Notes: generated from the sequence alone by a model not told the origin. Counted from the first letter of the stretch, positions 16,715 to 25,917 are shown. The stretch: 64,000 nucleotides of DNA from Candidatus Babeliales bacterium (GCA_018062405.1 JAGOSF010000002.1:1-64000), one strand, 5' to 3'. Numbers and translations are program-made.

Positions 16715-17347
16715 ATGAAACTTCAGATTGCTTTCGATGTATTAGACTTGGAAAAGTGTCTGGACATAGCAAAAAGCGTTGAAATTTATGCTGATTCATT
16801 TGAAATCAGATCTTCTCTTCTTTTAAAACATGGTGTTCAAGTTATTGAACAGTTTAAATTAGCGTTTCCAAATAAAGAGCTATTTGTTGAAACTCAAATT
16901 GTCAGTCACCCTCATGATATTGTACCAATATGCATAAAAGCTGGTGCTGATTGGGTTTCTGTCATGGCTGGTACAACGCAACAAATTATTCATGGTGCTT
17001 CAACGCTTGCTGGACAAAAAAACAAAAAAGTCTCGCTTGATCTTTTAGATGCAAACTCGCTTGGACAAGCTGCTATGGATGCAACACGACTAGGTGTTGA
17101 TGCGATTTTATATCACAATATTTATGACGGCCAAGATGAAGCTTCTTTTGCCATGGAAGAATGGGATGATTTAAAAGGTAATACAAATTTACCAATTTAC
17201 ATCACTTCTAACATCGATCGCAAAAACATTAACTTTATTATTACGTTAAAGCCTGATGTTATTGTTATTGGCAAAACGATTACACAAACAGCTGATCCAG
17301 CACAAGAAGCTGAATTTTATTTTAAAACGATTCACAACAAATCGTAA
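16715..17347 (+). CDS. Hexulose-6-phosphate synthase-like TIM-barrel protein, active site altered
   Basis: 210 aa from the ATG at 16715 (AAGGA upstream); a longer frame from 16670 lacks a ribosome-binding site. The whole barrel aligns by eye with 3-hexulose-6-phosphate synthase and the orotidine-phosphate decarboxylase superfamily: MKLQIAFDVLD, FEIRSSLLLKHG, GADWVSVMAGTT and LKPDVIVIGKTI (phosphate site). The superfamily catalytic DxKxxD motif is replaced by ExQxxS (E59, Q61, S64). It may have lost aldolase chemistry, bind a sugar phosphate, or catalyse something else. No hexulose-phosphate isomerase gene is nearby. Confidence 0.8.
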   Translation: MKLQIAFDVLDLEKCLDIAKSVEIYADSFEIRSSLLLKHGVQVIEQFKLAFPNKELFVETQIVSHPHDIVPICIKAGADWVSVMAGTTQQIIHGASTLAGQKNKKVSLDLLDANSLGQAAMDATRLGVDAILYHNIYDGQDEASFAMEEWDDLKGNTNLPIYITSNIDRKNINFIITLKPDVIVIGKTITQTADPAQEAEFYFKTIHNKS

Positions 17348-17351
17348 CTCT

Positions 17352-18965
17352 TTAATGGCTCAAAACTTTAAAAATTTGTACGGCACATTGTTGATTAACA
17401 ATTGCTTCGATCTCATCATCACAAGTTTGAGCCCTTTTTGCATAATCAGCAAGATACACAGCCAAAGATTTGGTCTGAGCATCAAAAAAATCCGATTGTA
17501 ATGCAAGCGCACAGTTTATATATGTTTGCAAATCTCCATCATAGATAGCATCATGTTTAAAAACTGATGGATGAAATTCATATTTTTTTAAAATTCCGTT
17601 TGATGTAAAAATCAAACTATTTTGAAAGCTATCTTTATGTTCAACAAGATAGGTAATGCATGAAATCAAAATTTTACGCAAAACATTCTGGTCATCATGA
17701 TTTTCAAAAATAAATTCATCGGCCGCAAATGCTTGATATAAAGCATCCAAAATAACTGGATCTTTGATTTTTAATGGTTCAGAAACATTATTATCATATC
17801 GACGTAATAACCAGGCAACTAGTTGCTGAACACGTTGATCTCGCATCATTAAAATTTCATTGAGCTGATTATTTCCAGCTGCAATCTGCTTTTCTTGCCA
17901 TGATCTATCTTTCCACCAAGGATCTAAATTCGCTCGCTTCCAAATCCCAAATTCATCAACATTATCTTGTAAAAAGGTCTGAAAATGGTGCTCGTAAATT
18001 TTCTGGGCTACTGGCGATCCATTTTTTACAGCTATATTTTTAAGATACATAAGATCTGTAAGTTTATCTGCTTCAATCATATTGAGTAACTGCTGATTAT
18101 GCTCTGTCAGAGTATTTGTTTCATATTTTGTAGCAACAGCTTCTGGAGTTTTATGCTTACACCACCAATCAGAAATTTTTGCTATATCTTGCCAGCAAGT
18201 TGGAGCTTTACGGCAATAAGCTTTAAATACAAGCTTAATATCTTCAAAATTGCCGACGCTTGTAAAATTACCCTGATCATCAAAACAACTGTTATACATG
18301 ACCTCTAAACCTTTTTGAAAACTTTTTTTATACCATTTCGGAACTGGCATGCGACATAACAATATCAATGATTTTATCTGCTGACAAATATCTTCTTTCT
18401 GCTGAGCTCCTTCAAAAAGTTTATCAATCGCCTGAGTATAAACATAGACCATTTTTTTGTACGGAATATCTAAAACATCCGCTTGCAATCGACAATGAGA
18501 TATATCTTTTTTAAAGAATTTATACCCTTTGTATCCATAATAAATTAATGCCGTTGCAAGTTTTATATAATTATGAAGCTGGTCAGAGTTGCCCTCAGGT
18601 TGATCTATCTGCGGCAAACTATCTTGCTGAAACTTATTTTTATCTTCAAATATTGGTTGAAGTGTTTGCATAACGGCTGTGTCTGTTTTTCCAGCAAGCT
18701 CTGGATGCACTGTTGTAAGCTCAAAATGCTGTTGATAGCTTTGTTGATCTGGCTTTGTTTGCATGATAAAACCCATTGCTAGATCAGCATTATTTGGATT
18801 GTAATCTGGCTTTTTTATTCCTAAAATTTGATCCAAGCTCTGTTGAATGTCCTGCTGTCTTTGAGCTAATAAAGCCTGCTCTGCATCAGTTAATGATTTT
18901 GCAAAAATATTATTAAAAAAAATCAAACTCAAAAAAATACAAAAAAATAGACTCACGTGCTTCAT
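17352..18965 (-). CDS. Large secreted protein of unknown function
   Basis: 537 aa beginning with a clear signal peptide (MKHVSLFFCIFLSLIFF, likely cut after IFA). The mature protein is hydrophilic and mostly helical. An early Gln-rich segment (QQDIQQSLDQ) is followed by long alternating helices with paired Cys and Trp residues (CRKAPTCWQDI). No known domain. Single-gene unit between convergent neighbours on one side and a divergent ankyrin gene on the other. Possibly an envelope or host-directed protein; this is inference from the signal peptide only. Confidence 0.7.
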   Translation of the reverse strand: MKHVSLFFCIFLSLIFFNNIFAKSLTDAEQALLAQRQQDIQQSLDQILGIKKPDYNPNNADLAMGFIMQTKPDQQSYQQHFELTTVHPELAGKTDTAVMQTLQPIFEDKNKFQQDSLPQIDQPEGNSDQLHNYIKLATALIYYGYKGYKFFKKDISHCRLQADVLDIPYKKMVYVYTQAIDKLFEGAQQKEDICQQIKSLILLCRMPVPKWYKKSFQKGLEVMYNSCFDDQGNFTSVGNFEDIKLVFKAYCRKAPTCWQDIAKISDWWCKHKTPEAVATKYETNTLTEHNQQLLNMIEADKLTDLMYLKNIAVKNGSPVAQKIYEHHFQTFLQDNVDEFGIWKRANLDPWWKDRSWQEKQIAAGNNQLNEILMMRDQRVQQLVAWLLRRYDNNVSEPLKIKDPVILDALYQAFAADEFIFENHDDQNVLRKILISCITYLVEHKDSFQNSLIFTSNGILKKYEFHPSVFKHDAIYDGDLQTYINCALALQSDFFDAQTKSLAVYLADYAKRAQTCDDEIEAIVNQQCAVQIFKVLSH

Positions 18966-19119
18966 ACAACCTCTTTTTTCCTTTTTTCTTCTTTTAGTTT
19001 TCTTAGATTAACTCCTTTTTTATAAAAAATTCGATAAAAATATAAAAATCATCATAATTTTATAAACGACATAGTTAATTTTTAACAGAAAAAAGTAATA
19101 GAAATAAAGGTCAAATATA

Positions 19120-19713
19120 ATGAAAAAAATAACTTTTCTAATTGCTCTACTTCAGATCTACTCTGCAAGTTTTTGTACTCAAAAACCAACTCAAAGACCA
19201 AGAGATTTTTATCGTATGTCTACAGCTCCTAACGATTCGTTTTTATCAAGCCGTCCTTGCCAACCGACTAAACGACAAAAAGATGGAATATGTAAAGCAA
19301 TTCATGAAAAAGATATTAGATCGATAATAAAATTTTTTACAACTGATAACATCGATATCAATAGTCGAATAAGCTATGCTCATGGAACTGTTTTACATGA
19401 ACTATTTGCAAGGCCTGAAAATTTTGATATGAGTATGTTAAAGACATTATTAAACTTTGGAGTAAATCCTAATATCTTTGATGAACATTTAGGATCACCT
19501 TTAACAAACGCCCTATATTCACCTACAAAAAACAATCTCCTTGCACTTGAACTTTTATTAGAAGCTGGTGCTCTTGTAGATTTAAAATCTGAAAATGGAT
19601 CTTCAGCATGGGAAAACAGAGGACCAAACAAAAAAACAGCAGAATTATTACAAAAATATAAAGAGAAACCAAACAGTACGCTTTGGGGAGTAAACTCAAC
19701 ACAAGGTAAATAA
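19120..19713 (+). CDS. Secreted ankyrin-repeat protein
   Basis: 197 aa with signal peptide (MKKITFLIALLQIYSASFC). Residues about 75-185 form two to three ankyrin repeats; HGTVLHELFA, LKTLLNFGVNPNIFDE, LTNALYSP and ALELLLEAGALVDLKSE are typical repeat parts. Ankyrin proteins bind other proteins and are common effectors of intracellular bacteria. Export is predicted; a host target is inference. A bidirectional terminator follows at 19735. Confidence 0.8.
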   Translation: MKKITFLIALLQIYSASFCTQKPTQRPRDFYRMSTAPNDSFLSSRPCQPTKRQKDGICKAIHEKDIRSIIKFFTTDNIDINSRISYAHGTVLHELFARPENFDMSMLKTLLNFGVNPNIFDEHLGSPLTNALYSPTKNNLLALELLLEAGALVDLKSENGSSAWENRGPNKKTAELLQKYKEKPNSTLWGVNSTQGK

Positions 19714-19734
19714 ATTAGGTTGATAATGACAAAA

Positions 19735-19768
19735 AAAGGCTTGTTGTTCAGACAAGCCTTTAGTTTTT
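19735..19768. terminator. Bidirectional terminator between ankyrin gene and DNA ligase
   Basis: AAAGGCTTGT / ACAAGCCTTT 10-bp stem, 7-nt loop, A-tract on the left and T-rich tail on the right, placed between two convergent genes. Confidence 0.88.
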
Positions 19769-21503
19769 ACTGATATTGCATTTCGTACAAACGAGCTAAT
19801 TCTACACTCGTGGTACTATCTCTTGCAGATTTATCCATGCGATATTTTACAAACCGAGGAAAACGCAAAGCATACCCAAGATTGGAATCTGTCTTGCCCG
19901 CTGTGTGCAACGGCGATTTGGTAATATCATCTGCACGAATTTCGCACACAATTTCTGGTAACATCCAAACATCGGGATATAAACTTTTTGCAACTTTTAC
20001 TGAGTTTAAAGGCTTTGCAATCGCAACATTATCACAGCGAATTTTTAAATCAAGCAAATCAAGATCAGACAATCCAGTCCCCACTTTTGCGACTGACTCA
20101 AAACAATCTAATTCATGATTATAAATTCCAACTAAAAAAGCCCCAATTCCCAAGGATGATCTACGACCTTGGCCTACATAGTACCCCAAAATTACAGCAT
20201 CTATAGTATCGCCTAATTTTTGACCAGTACGCCGTTTTAATTTAATCCAATTAAAATTTCTTTTACCTGGTTGATAGACAGAATCCTGTTTTTTCACGAC
20301 AAGGCCTTCCAACCCTGCTCCAATATTTTCTAAAAAATAATCATCCAGTTCTTTACCTGTAGAAACTTTTCGTTCATCAATCAAAAAAACTTCTGGGCTT
20401 TGAATCATGCCCACAATATTAGCTAACTCATCTCTACGAACAGTATGTCGTAATTCAAGCATCGATTGCCCGTTAAAATATAACAGATCAAAAAGATAAA
20501 CATGAAGTGGAATATCATCACTTGCTTGTGCAATATTATGTTTACGCTTACGTTTTACGGTTTCTTGAAATTGTAAATAAGTTTGTGTTTCTTCATGAAA
20601 TCCAATTGCCTCACCCTCACAAATCAACGACTGAACTGGCAATTTCATAATTTCTGTCGCAATGTCCGGAAACATATTGGACATATCAATTAAATTACGA
20701 GAATAAAATTTAACAATTGGCTCTGGTCCAGTTTTATCCAAATGAATTTGCAAACGAAAGCCATCAAGCTTTGGCTGTGCTACGCAAGTACCTAATTTAT
20801 CAATAATTTCTTGGGCTGTCGCAAGGCGTTCTGCAGCTGCTGGCCGAATTGGAATACCAACTTGAGGTGTCATACGTTCAACAGCCTGAATTCCTTGAGT
20901 TTTCAATGTATAAATGACAAGACCTATATCTGCACAAACATTGTAGGCATATTCGATCGGATCTTGTAACGATTTATTGCCAACTTCCATCCAAGAAAAA
21001 GCATCGATCAACGTCATGTCAGAAAAGCCAAGACGTAATGATTTGGTAATAATTCGAATGACATATTTTACAGAAAAACTATCGAGTTGCGCAAGCAAGG
21101 CAACTAAACTTTTTAATTTTAAATCTGTCGACCCAGTTCCAGAAATTTCAGCTGTTGTAACTAAATGATCATACACTTGCGTAATTGATAAACCAGAATC
21201 TTGCCCTTGCCAAGCAGCCTGTACAATCGTACCTAAATCCCCGGCAACTTTATAATCTTGCTCAACTTGTGCTGCAGTTTGTCCAACCAAAGATGCAATA
21301 ATTTCAATCAAACCTTTGTCTGCAATATTAAATTGAATATTTTGATACGAAGAATATAAATCCCCTAAAGAAAGATAAGTCACCATCTTTGCTTCATCAG
21401 GACTCATGATACCTAAAGCATCTGCTAATAATTTTGTTTTTTCTAATCGACCAGAACTGCTCTCAATATTTTGAAATAATTGAGCAACACAAGAGAATTT
21501 CAT
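19767..21503 (-). CDS. lig: ATP-dependent DNA ligase, archaeal/eukaryotic type
   Basis: 578 aa. The N-terminal DNA-binding domain (1-210) contains LRLGFSDMTLIDAF, the archaeal-ligase signature. The adenylation domain has the nucleotidyl-lysine motif KLDGFR with Lys245. Motif IV is in LEGLVVKK, motif V in WIKLKR, and a C-terminal OB-fold ends with RFPRFVKYR. It seals nicks using ATP. Bacteria normally rely on NAD-dependent LigA; ligases of this full-length archaeal architecture are sparse in bacteria and suggest ancient transfer. pgsA lies 7 nt upstream in the same operon. Confidence 0.93.
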   Translation of the reverse strand: MKFSCVAQLFQNIESSSGRLEKTKLLADALGIMSPDEAKMVTYLSLGDLYSSYQNIQFNIADKGLIEIIASLVGQTAAQVEQDYKVAGDLGTIVQAAWQGQDSGLSITQVYDHLVTTAEISGTGSTDLKLKSLVALLAQLDSFSVKYVIRIITKSLRLGFSDMTLIDAFSWMEVGNKSLQDPIEYAYNVCADIGLVIYTLKTQGIQAVERMTPQVGIPIRPAAAERLATAQEIIDKLGTCVAQPKLDGFRLQIHLDKTGPEPIVKFYSRNLIDMSNMFPDIATEIMKLPVQSLICEGEAIGFHEETQTYLQFQETVKRKRKHNIAQASDDIPLHVYLFDLLYFNGQSMLELRHTVRRDELANIVGMIQSPEVFLIDERKVSTGKELDDYFLENIGAGLEGLVVKKQDSVYQPGKRNFNWIKLKRRTGQKLGDTIDAVILGYYVGQGRRSSLGIGAFLVGIYNHELDCFESVAKVGTGLSDLDLLDLKIRCDNVAIAKPLNSVKVAKSLYPDVWMLPEIVCEIRADDITKSPLHTAGKTDSNLGYALRFPRFVKYRMDKSARDSTTSVELARLYEMQYQ

Positions 21504-21510
21504 AATCTAC

Positions 21511-22086
21511 CTACTTTTTTAAATGTGCATAAAAAACAATAAAATAATTAATCGCAGAAAAATAGGATAACAATACACTTGCAACTAATAAAATCAACTC
21601 AATACCATACCACAAAGAACTGTAATTCAATGGCACCGGCTTGATAATCATCCATGCAATCAGCGCAATATGCGTCACTGTTTTTAATTTTCCCCATGAA
21701 GAAACCTGAACTCTCATATCATTTTCTAATGCTATTTCTCGCAAACCCATCACAAAAAATTCTCGCCCAATTAAAAGTATCGCCCAAAAATATTCCATCT
21801 TTCCAATAGCAACTAAAGCTAAATATGCCGAAAATGTTAAAAATTTATCTGCAAGATGATCAAGCGTTGCTCCAAGTTGTGTTTGCTGCTGATATTTACG
21901 AGCAAAAAAGCCATCAAGATAATCGGTAAATCCAAACATAAGAAAAAGAGAAGCGATCAAAAGATTGATAACAAAATTATTTTGAGGCACATAATTTACG
22001 ATAAAAAAAGGCACCAAGATTGGTGCGCCAAATAATCGAAGTAAAGTAAGGTACGTTGGAAGTGTAATTTTTTTAAAATTTTTCAT
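21511..22086 (-). CDS. pgsA: CDP-diacylglycerol-glycerol-3-phosphate phosphatidyltransferase
   Basis: 191-aa membrane protein with the CDP-alcohol phosphotransferase motif DGFFAR...G(ATL)D...D visible in DYLDGFFARK and LGATLDHLADK. About five membrane segments. It makes phosphatidylglycerol-phosphate for anionic phospholipids. Shares an operon with the ligase gene. Confidence 0.92.
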   Translation of the reverse strand: MKNFKKITLPTYLTLLRLFGAPILVPFFIVNYVPQNNFVINLLIASLFLMFGFTDYLDGFFARKYQQQTQLGATLDHLADKFLTFSAYLALVAIGKMEYFWAILLIGREFFVMGLREIALENDMRVQVSSWGKLKTVTHIALIAWMIIKPVPLNYSSLWYGIELILLVASVLLSYFSAINYFIVFYAHLKK

Positions 22087-22168
22087 AATTAAAATTTAAT
22101 TTCTCAACGTTTGGTGAATTTTTTTGGAACAAATGGTAAATGAAATAATTAAATTTATTTTCATTTCA

Positions 22169-22280
22169 GCCCGTCTACGCTTTCAGCTTCGGTCGGGCAG
22201 TCTTCGCATTGTGCTAATAATAAATTATTTAATTACCATCCTTCATCATGGTGTAAACCAGACGAAGCCTTGGCGAAGAC
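22169..22280 (-). repeat. tRNA trailer element, copy A (3' of tRNA-Met)
   Basis: Begins directly after the tRNA CCA. The 30 nt at 22256-22285, including CCA and neighbours, are identical to 37572-37601. It contains a stem GCCCG/CGGGC (22169-22173, 22194-22198), a hairpin ACCAT/ATGGT (22235-22252) and a long-range 10-bp pairing CAGTCTTCGC/GCGAAGACTG (22198-22207, 22273-22282) that includes the CCA edge. Confidence 0.75.
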
Positions 22281-22357
22281 TGGTGACTGCGCAGGGACTC
22301 GAACCCCGGACCTACGGATTATGATTCCGTCGCTCTAACCAGCTGAGCTACGCAGCC
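22281..22357 (-). tRNA. tRNA-Met (CAT), probably elongator
   Basis: Minus strand, acceptor GGCTGCG/CGCAGTC, anticodon loop ATCATAA giving CAT, encoded CCA. The first acceptor pair is G-C, so it is not an initiator. The GGAATCATAATCC anticodon arm is typical of elongator tRNA-Met; tRNA-Ile2 cannot be excluded. Confidence 0.85.
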
Positions 22358-22393
22358 ACACATTTTTTTTCAATTAATAAAAATAGTATACCA

Positions 22394-23950
22394 CTAAATA
22401 CTTAATTTGGAAACAGAAAATGCTGTTAAATACATCTTAAATATTGATTTCAAGAAGAATAACCCTGTAATCAATGTTGAAATAATACCAATCATCATCG
22501 TAACAGCAAAACCTTGGATTGGTCCTGTTCCAAAATAGAACAATACTGCAGCAACAATGAACGTTGTAATATTAGCATCAAGAATAACCATCATAGCATC
22601 GGCAAAGCCTTCTTGCACAGATTGAGTAATTCCAAGACCACGAGATAAACAATCTTTAATCTGTTCGTAAATCAAAATAGAAGCATCAACAGCCATACCA
22701 ACTGTTAAAATCATACCAGCAATACCTGGCAATGTTAACGTTGCTTTAACTAAAGCCATAAATAATAAAATTAATACTAAGTTATAAGCCAATGCTAAAA
22801 TTGCAAAGAAGCCACTCAAACGATAAAAATAAATACCAAAAACTAATAATAAGAATAACCCAATAGCACATGAACGTAAACCATTATTTACTGATTCTTG
22901 TCCAAGTGTTGGCCCGATTTGACGTTCTTCTTTAAAAGAAACTTTTGCTTTAAAAGCTCCAGATTTTAATAAACGAGCAAGAGTATTTGCTTCTTCTGCG
23001 CCAAAGTTACCTTGAATTAATCCAGCTTTACCAATGGCACTGTTAATAATAGCAACTTGAACAATTTCACCATCAAGTACAATTGCTAAAGGTTTGCCAA
23101 TATTGCGGCTTGTTAAATCATGGAATCTTTTTCCACCTTCATCATCAAATTCAAAATGCACACACAAATCAGTTTTAAATTCGCCGCCAAAATCAACTTT
23201 AGCATTCTTAAAAAACTTACCAGAGACGGTTGCATAATCAGGAACAAGGTAATACATTTTGCTACCACCACGAGATGCACCAGCTATAACCATAGTACCT
23301 TCTGGTAATTCATGATCATATTTATCAAACAGTTCTTCACGAGAAGCTGCACTGTCTTCAACAACTTTAAATTCCATAATCGCAGACTGACCAATCATTT
23401 TTTTAGCTTGATCTAAATCGTGCACATCTGGTAATTCAACAACAATAAAGCTGTCTCCTTGTTTACTGATATGAATTTCAGCAACACTTAAACCATTTAA
23501 ACGACGTTCTAAAATATTAATGTTTGCATCAACTGCTTCTGACAATAAATGATGTAAATATTGAGTAGAAATTGTTACTTGCAATTGATTTTCTTGAACA
23601 GAATAGATTAACTGACGGTATTCATGGCGGAATAAAGTTTCAGCTTCTTGAGCTACTTTTTTAGAAGCAAAATTAAAATTTAAAGCATTATTTTGAAAAG
23701 TTGGTTTTGATTCTAATTCAATGTTTGCTTGTTCTAAAATCGCTTCAAACGATTTAATTTTATCATGCAATTCTGTTTTTATCACATCATTTTGATCAAC
23801 TTCAAGGGTAATATAACTACCACCAACAAGATCGATTCCAAATTTCAAACTCTGTCTGCCGTAAGAAGAAAAATAAGCTACTGTAAGCGCTGCAAACAAT
23901 AACCATCCCATAAATCCTGACATAAAAATACGTCTCATCGCAATGTTCAT
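22394..23950 (-). CDS. secD: Protein translocase subunit SecD
   Basis: 518 aa from the ATG at 23950, with GAGGAGAG upstream; a GTG two codons earlier is possible. N-terminal membrane helix, a large periplasmic domain (FGIDLVGGSYITLEV, the SecD signature LQGGS-like; VELPDVHDLDQAKKMIG), then five membrane segments in the C-terminal part with GMILTVGMAVDASILIYE. SecD uses the proton gradient to help complete Sec export. secF is not fused or adjacent here. Confidence 0.94.
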   Translation of the reverse strand: MNIAMRRIFMSGFMGWLLFAALTVAYFSSYGRQSLKFGIDLVGGSYITLEVDQNDVIKTELHDKIKSFEAILEQANIELESKPTFQNNALNFNFASKKVAQEAETLFRHEYRQLIYSVQENQLQVTISTQYLHHLLSEAVDANINILERRLNGLSVAEIHISKQGDSFIVVELPDVHDLDQAKKMIGQSAIMEFKVVEDSAASREELFDKYDHELPEGTMVIAGASRGGSKMYYLVPDYATVSGKFFKNAKVDFGGEFKTDLCVHFEFDDEGGKRFHDLTSRNIGKPLAIVLDGEIVQVAIINSAIGKAGLIQGNFGAEEANTLARLLKSGAFKAKVSFKEERQIGPTLGQESVNNGLRSCAIGLFLLLVFGIYFYRLSGFFAILALAYNLVLILLFMALVKATLTLPGIAGMILTVGMAVDASILIYEQIKDCLSRGLGITQSVQEGFADAMMVILDANITTFIVAAVLFYFGTGPIQGFAVTMMIGIISTLITGLFFLKSIFKMYLTAFSVSKLSI

Positions 23951-24027
23951 GAACACTCTCCTCAGAATATTAATTTCATTTTAAAATTAAGATAAAACTT
24001 TTCTTTTTTTCATTTAGCATCGCCCTG

Positions 24028-24118
24028 CCATTCATTTTCCAAAGCCCACGGAATTCACTTTGCATGCATAAAAATATTTTTGCAAAGCAATCTTAGAACT
24101 GGAATGTAAAATGAATGG
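24028..24118 (-). repeat. Inverted repeat enclosing the trailer of tRNA-Leu
   Basis: CCATTCATTTT (24028-24038) and its exact complement (24108-24118) are 11-bp arms about 69 nt apart. The right arm includes the CCA of tRNA-Leu. Inside is a second stem CTTTGCA/TGCAAAG. This is a trailer structure analogous to, but not clearly homologous with, the other tRNA trailer elements. Confidence 0.55.
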
Positions 24119-24202
24119 TGCCGAAGAAGGGACTCGAACCCCCACGAGATTTCTCTCTCAGCCACCTCAAGGCTGCGTGTCTACCAGTTTCACCACTCCG
24201 GC
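24116..24202 (-). tRNA. tRNA-Leu (GAG)
   Basis: 87-nt class II tRNA on the minus strand with a long variable arm, acceptor GCCGGAG/CTTCGGC, anticodon stem CAGCC/GGCTG around loop TTGAGGT giving GAG, encoded CCA. Confidence 0.93.
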
Positions 24203-24297
24203 TAAATTTATTAATTACTGTTCAATATCATAACAAAATCAAAACTTTTCGCAAACAAAAACGATGATTTGTAGCGCTAGAAATCTTTAGTAGATCA

Positions 24298-25917
24298 TTA
24301 ATTTGATGATGATAGATACACAGAAAAACTAAACATGAGTTTTAAAAATTGAACAAAGCAATTATATAAACTCATAAAAACAGTTCCAATAAGATCTAAA
24401 ACTGTTGTAAAAAGCTGATAAAGGCCAATAGATTTATTTTGCTCATCATTTTTATTTTCATCATTTTTCAATGATTGCACAACAACTTGCTGATCTGAAG
24501 GCGTTGCAACTACAGAAATTTCTGAAGGAGGAATAATTGGTGCAGAAGTTGGAATCAGAATTGAATCTATGGCATTTGTTTTTTCAGGTGTCACTAAATT
24601 TGTAGCTGGTACAATTTCAGGTTGCACAACAGCTTTTTCTTCAGCCTTAACTTGTTGATTTTCATTTGTTGATACAACTTTTACATCTCCATCAACAACT
24701 GGTTTTACTTGAGTCTTTACCCCAAAAAAACTCATGATACGCACAACAAGGTCATGCATGTAACCTCGTACAGCAACAATCGCACCATAACCATAACTTG
24801 CAACTGGAAAACTATATGACGAAGCCTGTTGACTGACATAATCCAAACCAGGCACCTGAGATATAAGAGTATACACCGGTGAGAAAAGCCCAAAAAATTT
24901 ACCAATAGTTGCTTGATAATAATCATGAGTAACATTTGAAAAGCTTTTTTTATTGGCTTCTTCTAAATCTTTTGCAGCTTTCTCTTCAATGATTTTTAAT
25001 CTTGCTTGCTCTTCTTCAAGAGATTTTTCAAGAGCTTTTTTAACCGCTATTTCAGCTGCTTGTTTTTCACGCTTTTGATATTCAGCAAGATCATCTTCTT
25101 CATTTTTTTTCATGATTTTTTCTAAATCAAGACCTTTTGTCTTTAATTGATTTATCTGCGTATTAATCGTAGCAATATTTTTTTCAATTTTAGCAACCAA
25201 TACATTATGTAAGTACGGCAACAATGTCGATTTTAAGTATTTACTTTTCTCTTCGATATTATGTTTATGATTGTTGATATCATAATAAAGATTACGAGCT
25301 TTTTTATCATCAAGCTCTTTTGCTATCGTTTTAAACGCATCCCAAGCTTTCGTTTCAAAATTACGACATTCATCAATACCTTTAAAGGCTTCAATTAATG
25401 TTTGATCGATTTTTTTATCAACCTCACCAATAGATTTTATATCTTTTTCTATTTGCAAAATTGCTGGCGTCGCATCTTTGATTGATTGTTGCAAAGCCCG
25501 TTCTTCTTCTGTTAAATCACCTACAATCTTTTGCTTAACATCTAAAGCAACTAACATTTCTTTAAATTTATCGTCAAGCTCACCTTGTGAAAAACTAACA
25601 GCCTCAAAAAAAGAGTCTATCTTTTGACCGATTGCATTAACTTCATTAGAAAATTGAATACGCAAATCACTGACCGTGCTGACAATAACACGAATCTCAT
25701 CGAAAAGAACTTGAGATCGTTCGTACCAAATTCGCTTATTAAGCCAATTTCCGCCGCTATCGATCTCAGTATTATCCAAATTAATATGATGCAAGTTAGA
25801 TATTGAAAGAGATATATCATCCAAAGACGATTGATTTGTAGCTGGTGCCGGAGAGGTAAGAGCTGCACTCAACACAGTCGAAACTAACATCATCGATAAC
25901 AGTATCAATCGCTTCAT
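24298..25917 (-). CDS. Large secreted coiled-coil protein of unknown function
   Basis: 539 aa with a signal peptide (MKRLILLSMMLVSTVLSAAL). Residues about 80-330 are heptad-rich coiled coil with a strongly charged section (EEDDLAEYQKREKQAAE, KALEKSLEEEQARLK). A glycine/tyrosine hydrophobic stretch lies near 365-400 (SYGYGAIVAV). A Val/Pro/Thr-rich linker follows, and the C-terminal 40 residues are strongly hydrophobic, ending FSVYLSSSN. It could span the periplasm between two membrane contacts. No family recognised. Confidence 0.7.
   Translation of the reverse strand: MKRLILLSMMLVSTVLSAALTSPAPATNQSSLDDISLSISNLHHINLDNTEIDSGGNWLNKRIWYERSQVLFDEIRVIVSTVSDLRIQFSNEVNAIGQKIDSFFEAVSFSQGELDDKFKEMLVALDVKQKIVGDLTEEERALQQSIKDATPAILQIEKDIKSIGEVDKKIDQTLIEAFKGIDECRNFETKAWDAFKTIAKELDDKKARNLYYDINNHKHNIEEKSKYLKSTLLPYLHNVLVAKIEKNIATINTQINQLKTKGLDLEKIMKKNEEDDLAEYQKREKQAAEIAVKKALEKSLEEEQARLKIIEEKAAKDLEEANKKSFSNVTHDYYQATIGKFFGLFSPVYTLISQVPGLDYVSQQASSYSFPVASYGYGAIVAVRGYMHDLVVRIMSFFGVKTQVKPVVDGDVKVVSTNENQQVKAEEKAVVQPEIVPATNLVTPEKTNAIDSILIPTSAPIIPPSEISVVATPSDQQVVVQSLKNDENKNDEQNKSIGLYQLFTTVLDLIGTVFMSLYNCFVQFLKLMFSFSVYLSSSN

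Noticed and set aside
22124-22324. 66-codon plus-strand frame
   Set aside because: It runs through trailer element copy A and into tRNA-Met.
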